NCBI GenBank assembly: GCA_029204225.1
Contig: CM055101.1
Span: 34,539,683-34,603,682 of the forward strand
DNA: 64,000 nt
Direction of reading: 5' to 3'
Source of the DNA: Diphasiastrum complanatum
Taxonomy: Eukaryota > Streptophyta > Lycopodiopsida > Lycopodiales > Lycopodiaceae
A model generated the notes under the pieces. That model worked only from the letters and a program-made list of their open reading frames with translations. It was not told the origin of the DNA and searched no databases. Shown one piece after another: positions 33,038 to 43,583 of the stretch. Position 1 is the first letter of the stretch. Each line of letters opens with the position of its first letter. The translations under genes and the position numbers were made by a program.

Positions 33038-34139
33038 ATGGCAACCTCAATTGTTGGAAGCCGATGATGGGCTTATCTCAAGTAACTATTCATTGTGAAA
33101 AGTGAGGAAGGAATCACTTTTTGAGGTGAATGATGTATTGGATATTGTTGTAGGTTTGGAGGAGAGACCACCAATACAACAAAATCAAGTGAGGTATGAT
33201 AAGAGGGCCAAAAGGGCTCTAAACGTCATCAAGATGAATGGTACCAATGAGCTTCTCAAGGAAGTTGGTAAGTTTACTTCATCTAAGGACGCTAGTTTGA
33301 AAAGGAATGAAGAAAGTCCAAGTACTTTTTTTTTTAGGATGAAAGCATTGAATGATGAGTTGGCTTGCATTGATGAGAGCATTAAGGAAGGAGAGCTTGT
33401 TCAAGTGATTCATAATGGATTGTGGGATGCTCATGCTAACATTGTTCAAAGTATTGCTATTCAAAAGACTTGGCCAAGTTTGATGGACCTTCAAGAGATC
33501 TTGATCAATGAAAAGTATAGGCTTCAAGCAAGAGGTGGATCTACATCGACACTTCAAGAGGAGGCTATGTTCACAACGGCCAAATTCAAGGGCAAAACCA
33601 AAAGTAAGTGGTCTAAAGGGCAAGATCAAGTGGATGCTTCTTCAAATGGCAAAAAGAAGGCTAGATCAAAGCTCAAGTGCTTCTATTGTGGCAACAAAAG
33701 ACACTTTGCAAGTGAGTGCTACAAGAAGAAGAGAGACCGAGGAGACCTTGATGAGGATGGTTTGGATGTTCAAGATGAAAATAATGATGCTTTTGTGATG
33801 TCTTCATGTATGCTTGCTAATGATGGAGATCTAGATCCTTGGTGGATTGATAGTGGAGCAAGTTCACACATGACTTTCCACAAAGAGTACTACACTTCTT
33901 TGTTGGCATATGGAGATGACAAGAGCGCGATCCACATGGCCAATTATGGTGAGTGTGCAATCAAAGGGATTGGCAGAATTCCTATTTCTCTCTCAACAAA
34001 TAGGAATGTTCATTTGGAGGATGTCTTGTTTATTCCATCTATTACCAAGAATTTGCTTAGTGTGAGTCAAATGCTAAGTAAAGGCCTCAAGGTTGAGTTT
34101 GATGGAGATGGTTGTATGACCAAAGGAAGGATGTCTTGA
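33038..34139 (+). pseudogene. Copia gag and protease
   Basis: The gag begins near 33038. A TGA replaces the Trp codon of the NYSLW-K motif just before 33102, after which the frame is open to 34139. Gag blocks are KVRKESL, RAKRALNVIKMNGTNELLKEVG, a small deletion at SSKDA, ELVQVIHNGLWDAHANIV, and a zinc knuckle CFYCGNKRHFASEC (codons 193-206 of the open frame, Gly replaced by Arg before His). Protease follows in the same frame: WWIDSGASSHMTF with intact D-S-G, then VLFIPSITKNLLSVSQMLS. A frameshift ends the frame at 34139. Confidence 0.88.
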
Positions 34140-34429
34140 TTGGAAAAGCTTAAAGGCAAGGGAACTTGTTCAAACTAGATGATTTTGTTATTGCTAACCA
34201 AGTTGGATGTGTTACAAGAGAGCAAATACCTATTCAAGAGGTTTGGCATAAAAGGATGGGACATCTCAACTTCAAGTCATTGGAGGTAATGGCTAGAAAG
34301 AGGGTTGTGATAGGTCTTCCAAGTTCCTAAAGTGGCATCAATCATGTTTGTGAGTCTTGTGCTTTGTCTAAGTCACATAGACTACCTTATACTAGATCTA
34401 CATCTAGATCTACAAAGCCTTGTCAAGTT
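34140..34429 (+). pseudogene. Copia pre-integrase and start of integrase
   Basis: After a frameshift the protein continues with IANQVGCVTREQIPIQEVWHKR, MGHLNFKSLEVMARK, a stop, and CESCALSKSHRLPYTRS. These are the GAG_pre-integrs motif and the zinc-binding start of integrase. It stops abruptly at about 34429, where the LTR of a reverse-strand element begins. A close relative of this stretch lies at 51345-51655. Confidence 0.8.
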
Positions 34430-35029
34430 TGCCGAATTTCACACGTGTGGAACGCCCTACATGTGTATTTTTGATCTCCTAAGCACAATAACACCATAAA
34501 GATCATACTAGCATTGGTTGTCAATAGGAAAGTTGATCATACAAGCAATATTATTTTGTTACAAGCAAATTCTGTCAACAAAACATAAGACTAAGCATCA
34601 TAAATGCCTCTACTCGACTAGAGAGAGAAAATAGCAAGTACAAAACTCGTGGAGAGAGAGAGGGCACAAAGAGCTTGTCTCCAAATTTGCATTACACACA
34701 AATTTCATCATTTTCTCAATGAGAGTACATCACCTCTATATAGATCCATGGACTCTCCTCCTAGTTTGAGTTGAATTGGAGTTGTGGATCCACCTCTCAA
34801 GCTATCTAGACTTATCCAAGCCACCTCACTATGTCTAATTGTGCCACATAGTCTTTTCATGCATTAAATGTGGCATGTAAAGTACAAATGGCAATTCCTT
34901 TCTACTTCTACCTACCTTGAATATTTGATTCTAAGATGGGTCTTTAATAAGCCAAAAGAGCTCAATTCATCTTTGGCATTTTTAGGACCCATACTCACAA
35001 CATTAGATAGATTTTTCAATATTTTGACA
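34430..35029 (-). mobile_element. 3' LTR of nested reverse-strand copia element
   Basis: On the reverse strand the LTR begins TGTCAAAATATTG at 35029, next to a polypurine tract (ttaggaggag, complement of 35030-35039). It ends near 34430 with a CACACGTGTG palindrome at 34440-34449 close to its end. It sits between two parts of the forward copia element and so interrupts it. Confidence 0.78.
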
Positions 35030-35047
35030 CTCCTCCTAAAAATGTAT

Positions 35048-35800
35048 CTAATGTTGATTAAGCATTGATCTTGAGATAAGACCAAGATCAGACCTATGCT
35101 TTGAGAAGGCACTTTTGCAAAGTGGCTTTGTGAGAAGATCAGCAATACACGAAGATGTGTCGACATGTTCTAAGTTGATTTCACCTCCAATGAGCTTTTC
35201 CCTTACAAAATGGTGTGCCACTTCTATATGCTTGCTTCTTGGATGAAAAATAGGATTGTTTGCAAGAGCTTGTGCCAATATGTTGTCACATTTGATCAAG
35301 GGAAGATCATCCTCTTTGATGCACTTTAGCTCCATGATTAACCTCTTGATCCAAAGCACCTCTTTAGTTGTTGTAGTGAGTGCTTTGTACTCGGCCTCAC
35401 AAGATGATAGAGATATGGTATCTTGCTTCTTTGAAAGCCAAGACACAAGATTGCCTCCAAGAAAGATAGTATATGCATTAATGGACTTCCGATCCATTTT
35501 ATCACTTGCAAAATCGGAATCTGAATAGCCAACAATGGTTAGATCTTCATTCTTGTAAAATAAACCATAATTTTGAGTAGAAGATACATATCTTAGAACT
35601 CTCTTGGCCATCTTCCAATGTTGGATCTTGGGATCTTGCATAGATTGACTCAATTTGTGCACACAATAGCTCAAATCAGGTCTAGTGATAGCAAGCCAAA
35701 TTAAAGAGCCCATAAGACTCCTATAAAGTGTGATGTCCTCGAAGGATCTTTCATCACCTTTAAGCATCACAGAGGAGTCAAGTGGCAAAAATACTTTGGA
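35048..35800 (-). pseudogene. Copia RT end and RNase H (nested element)
   Basis: A 246-codon open frame reads LYRSLMGSLIWLAITRPDLSYCVHKLSQ, VGYSDSDFASDKMDRKS, WLSKKQDTISLSSCEAEYKAL, CDNILAQALANNPIFHPRSKHIEVAHH and CIADLLTKPL. All RNase H acidic residues (SDSD, CEAE, CDN) are present. It closely resembles the C-terminal half of the Pol at 5055-6266, so both belong to one copia lineage. It is cut off at about 35800 within RT, so the nested insert is 5'-truncated or was later deleted. Confidence 0.88.
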
Positions 35801-36468
35801 TCTATTTTTTCAGGTTATTGAAGAATCAATTAAGATCAAAGGGAGTAGCAAGGAAGTGTTTTTCAAGTTTACTTTACTTATTCTATCTATCTCATGTTTG
35901 AGCAATTTCATGTGAATGTGTGCAAATTGTCAAGATATGGTAAAATTAGTCACATTGTTATGCATCATTTTGATGTTGGAGTTGTACTAGAATTCTTGGT
36001 TGGCTTTGCTGATGGAAATGAAGCTAAAGGAGGCTCATTATATCACTCATTCATGGTCAAGTCATCAATTGATGATGATATCTTATGGCAAGATGGAGAT
36101 GGAGGCTCATTCATGGATTTTCATGGTGAAGACATATCAAGGAAGGACAAAGATGGAGGAGACATGCATAAATTGGTTGATTACTCACATTTTTGGTGTG
36201 GTTGCTATTATTTTCTAGAGATTTCAAAGTTGTAAGCATGGAGGAATCATTGTATTTACATTCTATTTGGTTCTTCATGTTCTAGTTACATCTTGATATG
36301 TAAAATTGATGTAATAAATAGTGAAGCATCCAATGTGAGCACTATTCTCTATATCAATTATGAAATTTACTAATTCCATAGAAAGGAGGTCTATATTTAG
36401 GTTGGAGATCATTAAGATGGATCAAAGTTGTGTGGTTAAATCTATGCTAAAACTAGTTGAAGATGGAG
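35801..36468 (+). other. 3' internal remainder of the host copia element
   Basis: This precedes a polypurine-like tract (gttgaagatggag) and 3' LTR, so it is the end of the forward element interrupted by the nested insertion. A 113-codon frame (35894-36235) has short internal repeats of DGG and is not recognisable. Reverse transcriptase is absent here. Confidence 0.5.
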
Positions 36469-37110
36469 TGTGAAAAATTGTCAACTAGTTTGATTGTTTA
36501 TTTGGCAATTTTGAGGCCAATGAAATTTTCAACTTAGAGATAGATTTATGTTTGTCAATAAAGGCCTAAACAATGTTTGTACTATTTTTGGCAAGTAGAT
36601 AGATGGATGAGGTCGGATTTGGACCCATTCTAATTGGCTAAATTTGATATATTGCATGTAGACTAGAATTTCTAGGTTTTTGATGAAGTACCAAGAAGTT
36701 ACCATTTAGGTCAAGTTTAGGGCAATTGGCCAAACAACATTTAGCATCTATAAATAGCAATAACTGCATGGAGAACATATCATTGTCTTCTCTTTTTATT
36801 TGGAGAATTCATCTATTTTGATTCTATGTCCATCTCTTACATATTTCTCAAGATATCTTGGTTTCTAGTGTGTAGAATGTCAAATTTGTGATTGATCTTA
36901 CTTCCACACGTGTGAAGTAAGATGTTGTTGTTGTACGAACATGGATACTACCTTATTGTATTTTTATGCTTATGATCAAATCTTAGTGATTTATGCAATT
37001 CTAGCATGTGTAAAGTGATGATTTCTATCTTGTAGCTAAATCTATATGTGCCCTCCAAATTGGCCCAAGATCTAAGATCCATCAAGTGTGTTTTGGATCT
37101 GAAATTTTTA
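36469..37110 (+). mobile_element. 3' LTR of the host copia element
   Basis: It begins TGTGAAAAATTGTCAACTAG after gatggag and ends near 37110, by comparison with the 5' LTR end (gatctgaaat). A TATA-like tataaata lies near 36752, and a CACACGTGTG palindrome is at 36905-36914. Divergence from 31864-32505 is substantial, so the pairing is probable, not certain. Confidence 0.6.
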
Positions 37111-37589
37111 TCAATTAAGAGAAATCTCATATTTAGTTGCCGTGTGTGGAAATTCTTCCCATTAGACTTATTAATCACAAATTTTTTAATCTTTTTGGAA
37201 AACACTTCTTCGAAAATGAAATAAAACCTTCAAGTTTGATAATTATAAACAATCCACTTCTTATAAAAAAAAAAAAAAACTTTTCAAATATTGCTAGAGG
37301 TAAGTCATTGGTTAGTGATTTTCGAAGTCTAAAACTTCTCAAGAAACATAGAATTCACACTTTCATGCGGACATAATATTCTACTCTATCATACTACCAT
37401 CCTAATTGAAAAATATCAGCTTTGAATATTAAAACAAGAATGGTAAAACATCACTTTAAAGTTTGCACATCATTAGAATAGTAGTATTGCAACTGCACTA
37501 ATCATGAGATTCATGATTGCAACATATTGAAAGCAAAAAATGCCAATAATAAGCAATTGGATTAACAAGCAATATAGTTGTAGAGACAT
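37111..37589. other. No gene recognised
   Basis: AT-rich non-coding sequence with a 14-base A run near 37267. No repeat or coding signal seen. Confidence 0.45.
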
Positions 37590-38985
37590 CACAATCCCCT
37601 ATTCAAAACGTGGATGAAAAAGCATTCATGATCAACGACCAGAAAGCACAAGTCTACAGTGTTTGGTTTCTCGATTCCGAAGCTACTTAACATAGGACCA
37701 ATCATCTTGAGCATTTCCAATCCCATACGCCTTACAATACAAAGAAGTTCGTTCATCTTGGTGATGATAGTACACATACTAACGAAGGTGAAGATACTCT
37801 AAGATTAAGCTTCCAGAATGATCAAATATTTAAGCTACTATCCAAGGCTCTGTATATACCTAAACTTTCGACAAATCTATTATAGTTAGCATAATTATCA
37901 ATTCAGTCCATAGAATTGAATTTGAATTTGATCGATGCAAAATTGTCGATAGGACAAATTAGATCCTTGCACTCGACAAGAGACATGGATACTTATATAT
38001 GTTGAGTCATTATTATTCTGACACAAATCAAATCTTGAATACCTCTCTTCTAGTTAATAAGTCATTACTATGGCACTGTCGGCTAGGTCACTTTAATCAT
38101 GCATCATTATCAAACATGCTTAGATATTCTTTAGTATTTGATCTCAATTATTCTTATAAAAAAATCGACTTCACATTCTGTTAGAGTTGCATTGTCAGAA
38201 AGCAAACTAGGATACCTTTTAGATCAAGTCATAAGCATGCAATGATAGATGTATTAGACGTCATTCATTCGTACATTCGTGGCCCAATGCAAACTTTATC
38301 CTTGGTAGGTGAAAAGTACTTTATTACATTTATCAATGATTTTTCCAAAAGAACGGCTGTTAATTTCATTAGGTAGAATCGAAGACTTTCAATCTCTTTA
38401 GACAAGTCAAGGAGCATGCAGAACTAGAAATCAATAAATCAAAGTGCTGAGGCCAGACAATATCAAAAAATACATCTCAACTGAATTCAGGGAGTCTTGT
38501 CTTAACAAAGGCATGAAAAACAATTCATTAATTCTTATTCACCTCAGTCGAATGGACTTGCTTAGAGAAATAATTGGACTTTAGTCGAAGCGGCTAAGTT
38601 TGCTCATGCGGCACTGCCAAAGTTCTTCTAGGCTGAAGCTGTTTTCACTACAACATATATTTAGAGTAGATGCTCGACTAAAGGGCTTTTAGAAAAAACA
38701 CCTTATGAAGTTTGGACAAGCTCCAAACCATCACTATCAAATCTCAGAGTTTTCCAATGTATTGCATATGCACAGGTACCAAGAGCAGATGCACCCATAT
38801 CTCTCATATATGCGATGATTTGTACCAAGCCAAACATAGATTTTGTAGTCAATTCCTTAAGCCAATATATGGCTAATCTAGATATTACACATTGGAAGAC
38901 TCTTATCAAAGTTATAAGATATGTTCGAGCTATGATGGACCAATGCATCTGTTATGGAGTAGTCGACAACACCTCTTAGTTTCAG
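37590..38985 (+). pseudogene. Degenerate copia pol: protease, pre-integrase, integrase, RNase H scraps
   Basis: The forward strand reads VYSVWFLDSEAT (protease, active-site Gly changed to Glu), LYIPKLSTNLL, then LLWHCRLGHFNHASLSNML (pre-integrase, 38067-38123), RKQTRIPFRSSHKHA and FITFINDFSKR (integrase). The segment TPYEVWTSSKPSLSNLRVFQC (about 38700) joins directly to a TKPNIDFVVNSLSQYM-type RT/RNase H motif, so RT is mostly deleted. Stops are frequent. The codon content differs from the copia elements with CACGTG LTRs, suggesting a Tnt1/Tto1-like lineage. Confidence 0.78.
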
Positions 38986-40084
38986 AACCATTTTCTGCCT
39001 GTTACCAAGCTCGTTTGGGCATTACTTGGCTGTATTCTTATTTGTTACAATGCCCAGGCCAGGCAAAAACGGACTGAATATCTTTGTAGTATAGTCCTGC
39101 GTTAGAGGACACTCAAGGTTGTTCGCTCTTGAAAGCACTCACATTCAAACAGAGATGCAAGCCATGAACATTCATTTACAGATCAGCATGTAGCCCAAAT
39201 GAACATTCAATAATTTCTATAGCTACCTACTCTAAAAACGAACTGAATCAGATCCTACACATTACTAAAACTGAGCTACACCTGGATTAATCCACAAAGC
39301 TAAAACAAAAACTAATCTACAGCATTTCAGAAGTCCAAGAATCAAGAAACCAACCAGTCTTTTGATTCTTGGACATCCCAAGAACATCAAGAACTAGAAT
39401 GTTGGAGGATATGCAAGATTTATACCACATTTCTAGTCTATTTAGTTTACTTGAATGCTGGTTCCTACATTAATCCACAAACAAGAAAAAAAAACTTATC
39501 CACTCTAGGAAAGCAGCAAATCTAATCCACTCTACAATCCACAACCACACACAAAGGAGGGAAGGGCAAGATCATGAATGCATCACTCAAGAAACAAGCA
39601 TGATCAAGGAGCTCAATGGATGCACCAAACTCGTGAAGGCTCTTCTCATTTCAGCATGGAGTAGATACAATACACAAAAAGCTCCTCTTCACAAAGAGGG
39701 AGTCTCTTAAATAAGCAAGAGAGCTCCTTAGGTGGCATCCTAGTGGAATTTCTACATTTCACAAATTACAAGTGGAATAATGCTCTCCACTAGAGGTCAC
39801 CATCAAAAGGTGGCTCACTCTACTCTCTTTAAGAGGGGTCTACTTGCATTTATTACATTAGCCTAGAAATACTAATTCCTACATGGTCATTCCATCTTTT
39901 GGGATTCACCATGAGGCTTACACAGTTCTTGCGTGTCATTCCTAACTAGCATTTCTCGGCTCTCATACTCGACTCTCAATCTTCGTTAGTCTCGTCTTCT
40001 CAGAGACCTCCTCGGTCTAAGGTGAGAGGTGCTCTTGAGTTGCTCTGTCCGAGTATCTTGGGGATTTGTCAGAATCAGCCAACA
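38986..40084 (-). mobile_element. Probable reverse-strand copia LTR and flank
   Basis: No coding sequence. The right edge at 40084 (reverse-strand TGTTGGCTGATTC) lies next to a reverse-strand RNase H fragment, which fits a 3' LTR. The left edge cannot be placed. A phrase aatccac-aaca appears three times between 39290 and 39550. Confidence 0.4.
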
Positions 40085-40275
40085 GCACATTTCCAATAGA
40101 TAACTAATGGATCTTGCATATTTTGACTAAGCTTGCAAACACTATAGCAAATATCAGGTCTAGTTATGGTTATCCACATTAAGCAGCCAATAAGTTGCCT
40201 ATATTAAAGAGTGATGTCCTTGAAAGATCTTTCATCCTCTTTATTGGTTACTTTTACATCATGCTCCATGGGAGT
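40085..40275 (-). pseudogene. Copia RNase H fragment (reverse strand)
   Basis: The reverse strand gives PMEHDVKVTNKEDERSFKDITL then, after frameshift, the LIGCLMWITITRPDI-type motif. This is the same RT/RNase H junction as in 35048-35800 and 5055-6266. The rest is missing. Confidence 0.65.
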
Positions 40276-40402
40276 CTCTACATGCTTAACCATCAAAAGA
40301 CTGCAACTACTTCATTTGTGGTTCCCTTGTGGTGGATTCAACATTGGTCAGAACCGTCAAGGACCGCAACTCCTTTGTTTGTGGTTGTCTTGTGGTCGAT
40401 TC

Positions 40403-40404
<2 letters not shown>

Positions 40405-40495
<91 letters not shown>
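40405..40495. repeat. (CT)n microsatellite
   Basis: A pure 91 bp ct tract, among the longest in the window. It generates long spurious frames of Leu-Ser or Arg-Glu on both strands. Confidence 0.98.
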
Positions 40496-40498
<3 letters not shown>

Positions 40499-40649
40499 AC
40501 CACGTACCTTCGCTTTTCTATAAGGGCACCTTTAGCACTTGTAGGGCAGTGTCGCCTTTTTTGTCTGTCACAAATCATGTGTAAAAACATAGTGTCATCT
40601 TTTTCGCCTTTTTTGCCTATGGAAATTTACTTGTATTTATGCAGACAGG

Positions 40650-40790
40650 CGCGTTTTATTTGCCTGTCTTATTTTACATGTAAATATGTAGACTGTGCGA
40701 CAACACAAGTAAAATACAGGAGCATGAATGGAGGCAGATTAACATAGGATTTAGGAGAGTAAAGGAGATAAATCCAACATGTTGTCGATG
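40650..40790 (-). mobile_element. Copia LTR-end fragment
   Basis: The stretch tagactgtgcgacaa, gcatgaatgga and aggatttaggagagta...aaatccaaca is similar to 61485-61579, the edge of a reverse-strand copia LTR. The polypurine tract is missing here, so only the LTR tip remains. Confidence 0.6.
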
Positions 40791-42192
40791 GAGAATCCCT
40801 ACCTCAATATATATAGAATAGATTCTTACGCATGAATTCATGCAATCCCCCTGTAGGTCAACTATAAATAGGTCATCTCTCTTCATACAATCCTCTTGCC
40901 TATATCTGTCACACGTACATGCACTACTCCATATGTCTCAATTAGAGTGTATGGGTCCTCTCAAGGTTATTAGTCTCAAATAGGCCTTGACGTGGAATCA
41001 AATCTCGGCATGACCAATAATCTCGAACACTGGAGGGCCGGTCTACCATATTAGGACTATTCCATGTCCTTATTTGAATATGGCCGTAACATTCTTCCTC
41101 CCTTAAACAGGTTCCAGAACATGAAAAAGAAGACATGAAATTATTCCTTAAGTTTCAAATCTTACTCAAAAATCATTATTCTTAGTCTGATCTTTTCATC
41201 TGAATAAGTATTTAGGGATACTACAATTCTTCAATTGCTTTACTCTGTACAGGAATACCAACTCAAAATCCAAGGATACACTAAGATATAAATCTTCCAA
41301 ATGGGTTGATCTTCTCCAAATAAAAGTTCATCACCTTCATGTAATCCCAATTACATGAACCACTGGGTGAATCAACTTCTTTATTTCAGAAATGTTGAAA
41401 AAATTCCAATTTAATCATAATCTAAAAATCTGTCCACAATTTCTTGCAGAATATAATGCTTCTTGGTACAACTCAATCAATAGGTCGGAAGTTATTCACT
41501 CATAATAACTAAGTATCTATTTATAATCCATCAATCACAAATAATTAGATTCTTATGATTCGTCAATCATAAGGCACTGGAATCTAATCCCTTACTTAAT
41601 CATTAAGGAACACTGGAGAATGAATTGAGTCTATTTCTCAACTGAGAAACACTCACCCAAGAATTCTATATATCCTATGCACACAATTTTTCCTGATGAA
41701 TCCAAAAGATTCATAAATCATGTGTCTTACAAGCAATACACACAAAACAAACAGTTTTCAGTAAATTCTCTTCACATTGTCCGTTTTACCAATTAACTTC
41801 CACGGGAGTAAACCAACTACCCAAGTTAGTTGCCAATGATTTAGAAACTTCAAATGTCCAGGTGCAGCTCTTGATTGTACTGGCACCACATTTAGATCCT
41901 TATCCAAATCACTTTTAAGTTAATCAATAAATCCTTTACAAAAAGATTCGTTAACTCTGCAAGTATCTATTCAACAATACTTGATCATATGTCTATGTGC
42001 ACTGACTTTCAGACTCAAGTCAAGACTCAGTGGTTAGTGGTAGTCACGAATCCATTATAAGCGATTGATCATTACGCTTCAAGAAATGGCAAAAAAAAAT
42101 GCCAAGCCTTTGTGTGTGCTCAACGTTGTCTCAAGAATTCTCAACTCAAGCTTGCACGTTCATTGATCATTGAACGTTCCTTTAGGAAGTGG
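40791..42192. other. No gene recognised
   Basis: AT-rich sequence without domains or clear repeats. Some phrases near 41400-41600 (aatcaca, aataatt) repeat weakly. Confidence 0.45.
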
Positions 42193-42296
42193 CAATGCCA
42201 AAGGCCAACTTCCAAGCCTCCTGCACGCACTCAGCAATGCCAAATGCCAACTTTCAAGCCTCTTGCGTGTGCTCAACAATGCCAAATGCCTAATGC
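42193..42296. repeat. 42 bp tandem repeat, about 2.5 units
   Basis: Units start at 42193, 42235 and 42277 with caatgccaaa(g/t)gcc. The period of 42 bp keeps one frame open and gives a 14-residue repeat (QCQ-PT-KP), but no start, domain or neighbour supports a gene. Confidence 0.8.
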
Positions 42297-43100
42297 TCGG
42301 GAAATTAGAATGGACTCTATATAGTGTACAATAGCGTTGAGACTAGATCTTTGTGTAGTGTGCATGCAGCACTGAACTTGGAACTGACAAGTTGCTTGTT
42401 GAGTGACGAGCCTGTTGATAGTTGCCAACTTGCTCAAGCCTCAAGGTCCCAAGCCCCAAGGCCATTTACTATAGTACATGCCAAGGTCATAGTATTTACA
42501 TGCAAAAAAAATTTCCGGCGTAATTTGAAACACGCCATCAAATAACCTATAATTTTTTAGATTCCATGTATATTATCCTTCAAGTCTAAAATGTAACCAT
42601 GGGTTTAACATGTCCAGACTTAATGGAGGATGTAAACTATGGTATATTTTGAAAATTGTCGATTTTTAAAAAAAGTCTACATCACTTTAAAATATTCTCA
42701 TGCCGTTTTTTGTACGAATTATGCCAATTCTATTTCTTAACTATGCCGATTTCCCCGAGCATCTGTCACATGGACTTTAGGTCAAGAAGCTTGGGGCTCT
42801 TCTTTTTCTTGTTATTTTGTGGGCAAGAAAGAAGGCACAAACACCCACACACACCCTCGCATCTTACTAACATGCACTTGTTTGGCCCCGGCCAAGTTGA
42901 ATGCTTGGCGCGTGTCCCCAGGTGGCCCCCTGATGCTGCCCGCCGTCCTGCCCGGGCCCTACTTGCCTCTTCCTTGCTTGCTTGCCACGTGACATCCATG
43001 CTTTATCCCATAATATTTTAGGAGACGTGATTCTAATTGCATATATACTCCAAAGGCACTATATCCCTCATGTGCGTGTGTGTGTGCATAGGCCCAGCTA
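42297..43100. other. No gene recognised; distal upstream region of the PPR gene
   Basis: Non-coding sequence that becomes GC-richer after 42880 (gccccggcc, ccgtcctgcccgggcc). No convincing frame. Confidence 0.4.
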
Positions 43101-43290
43101 GTCTTGGCGCCCCGGTCTCGACGCCAGTGGTCCCGGTGAGACCTCCCACGCATGCAAGACCCCCCACGCATGCGAGACCCCCCACGTGGCGCCCTGGTCC
43201 CGACGCCGGTTGTTTCGACGAGACCCCCACACGCGCCCTGGTCCCGACGCCCTTTCGCACGCGAGACCCCCTTCCACTTGACGGGATTTC
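43101..43290. repeat. GC-rich tandem repeats upstream of the PPR gene
   Basis: Short units repeat: acc(t/c)cccacgcatg(c/c)(a/g)ag appears twice at 43141-43176, followed by a related cccacgtggcg, and the larger phrase gcgccctggtcccgacgcc appears near 43110, 43189 and 43235. The tract is rich in CpG, unlike the rest of the window. It lies 300-480 bp before the PPR start codon and could be promoter-proximal or simply a minisatellite. Confidence 0.7.
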
Positions 43291-43366
43291 TTAAATCTCC
43301 TGCCCAGACTCCATATGTCAATTGCACATTGGTACAGGGCCAAAGCTGTCCCCAAGCTGTCCCTTG

Positions 43367-43507
43367 TGCCAATAAGCGACTTAGCGCGCGCGCACACACC
43401 AACTCATCCACTCATTCACTCTCGAGTCTCATATATATTGTTATGCCAATAAGCTACTTAGCACACACACTCACTCACTCATTCACTCTCATATATATTG
43501 TTATTGT
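43367..43507. repeat. Tandem duplication carrying a TATA-like box, upstream of PPR gene
   Basis: A 77 bp unit starting tgccaataagc (43367-43443) is followed by an imperfect, shorter copy (43444-43507). Both contain a TC-rich stretch and end in ctcatatatattgtta. The tatatat words near 43432 and 43493 are the best TATA candidates for the gene beginning at 43584, so the duplication may have doubled a core promoter. This role is inferred only from position. Confidence 0.65.
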
Positions 43508-43583
43508 GAGATTGATGGAGGTTGCATACTATCTTTTCATCCCTATGGTTGGCTGAGAGAGAGCGTGTGTGATAAGGGTTTAG

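Noticed and set aside
40195-40747. Frames of 129 and 178 codons through the (CT)n tract
   Set aside because: Same artefact: a dinucleotide repeat keeps all frames open. The flanks show no protein family.
42112-42324. Frame with a 14-residue repeat (QCQ-PT-KP)
   Set aside because: The 42 bp tandem period explains it, and there is no supporting start context or homology.
42959-43411. Reverse-strand 150-codon Gly/Arg-rich frame upstream of the PPR gene
   Set aside because: It arises from the GC-rich tandem repeats, has no domain, and changes character at the repeat borders.
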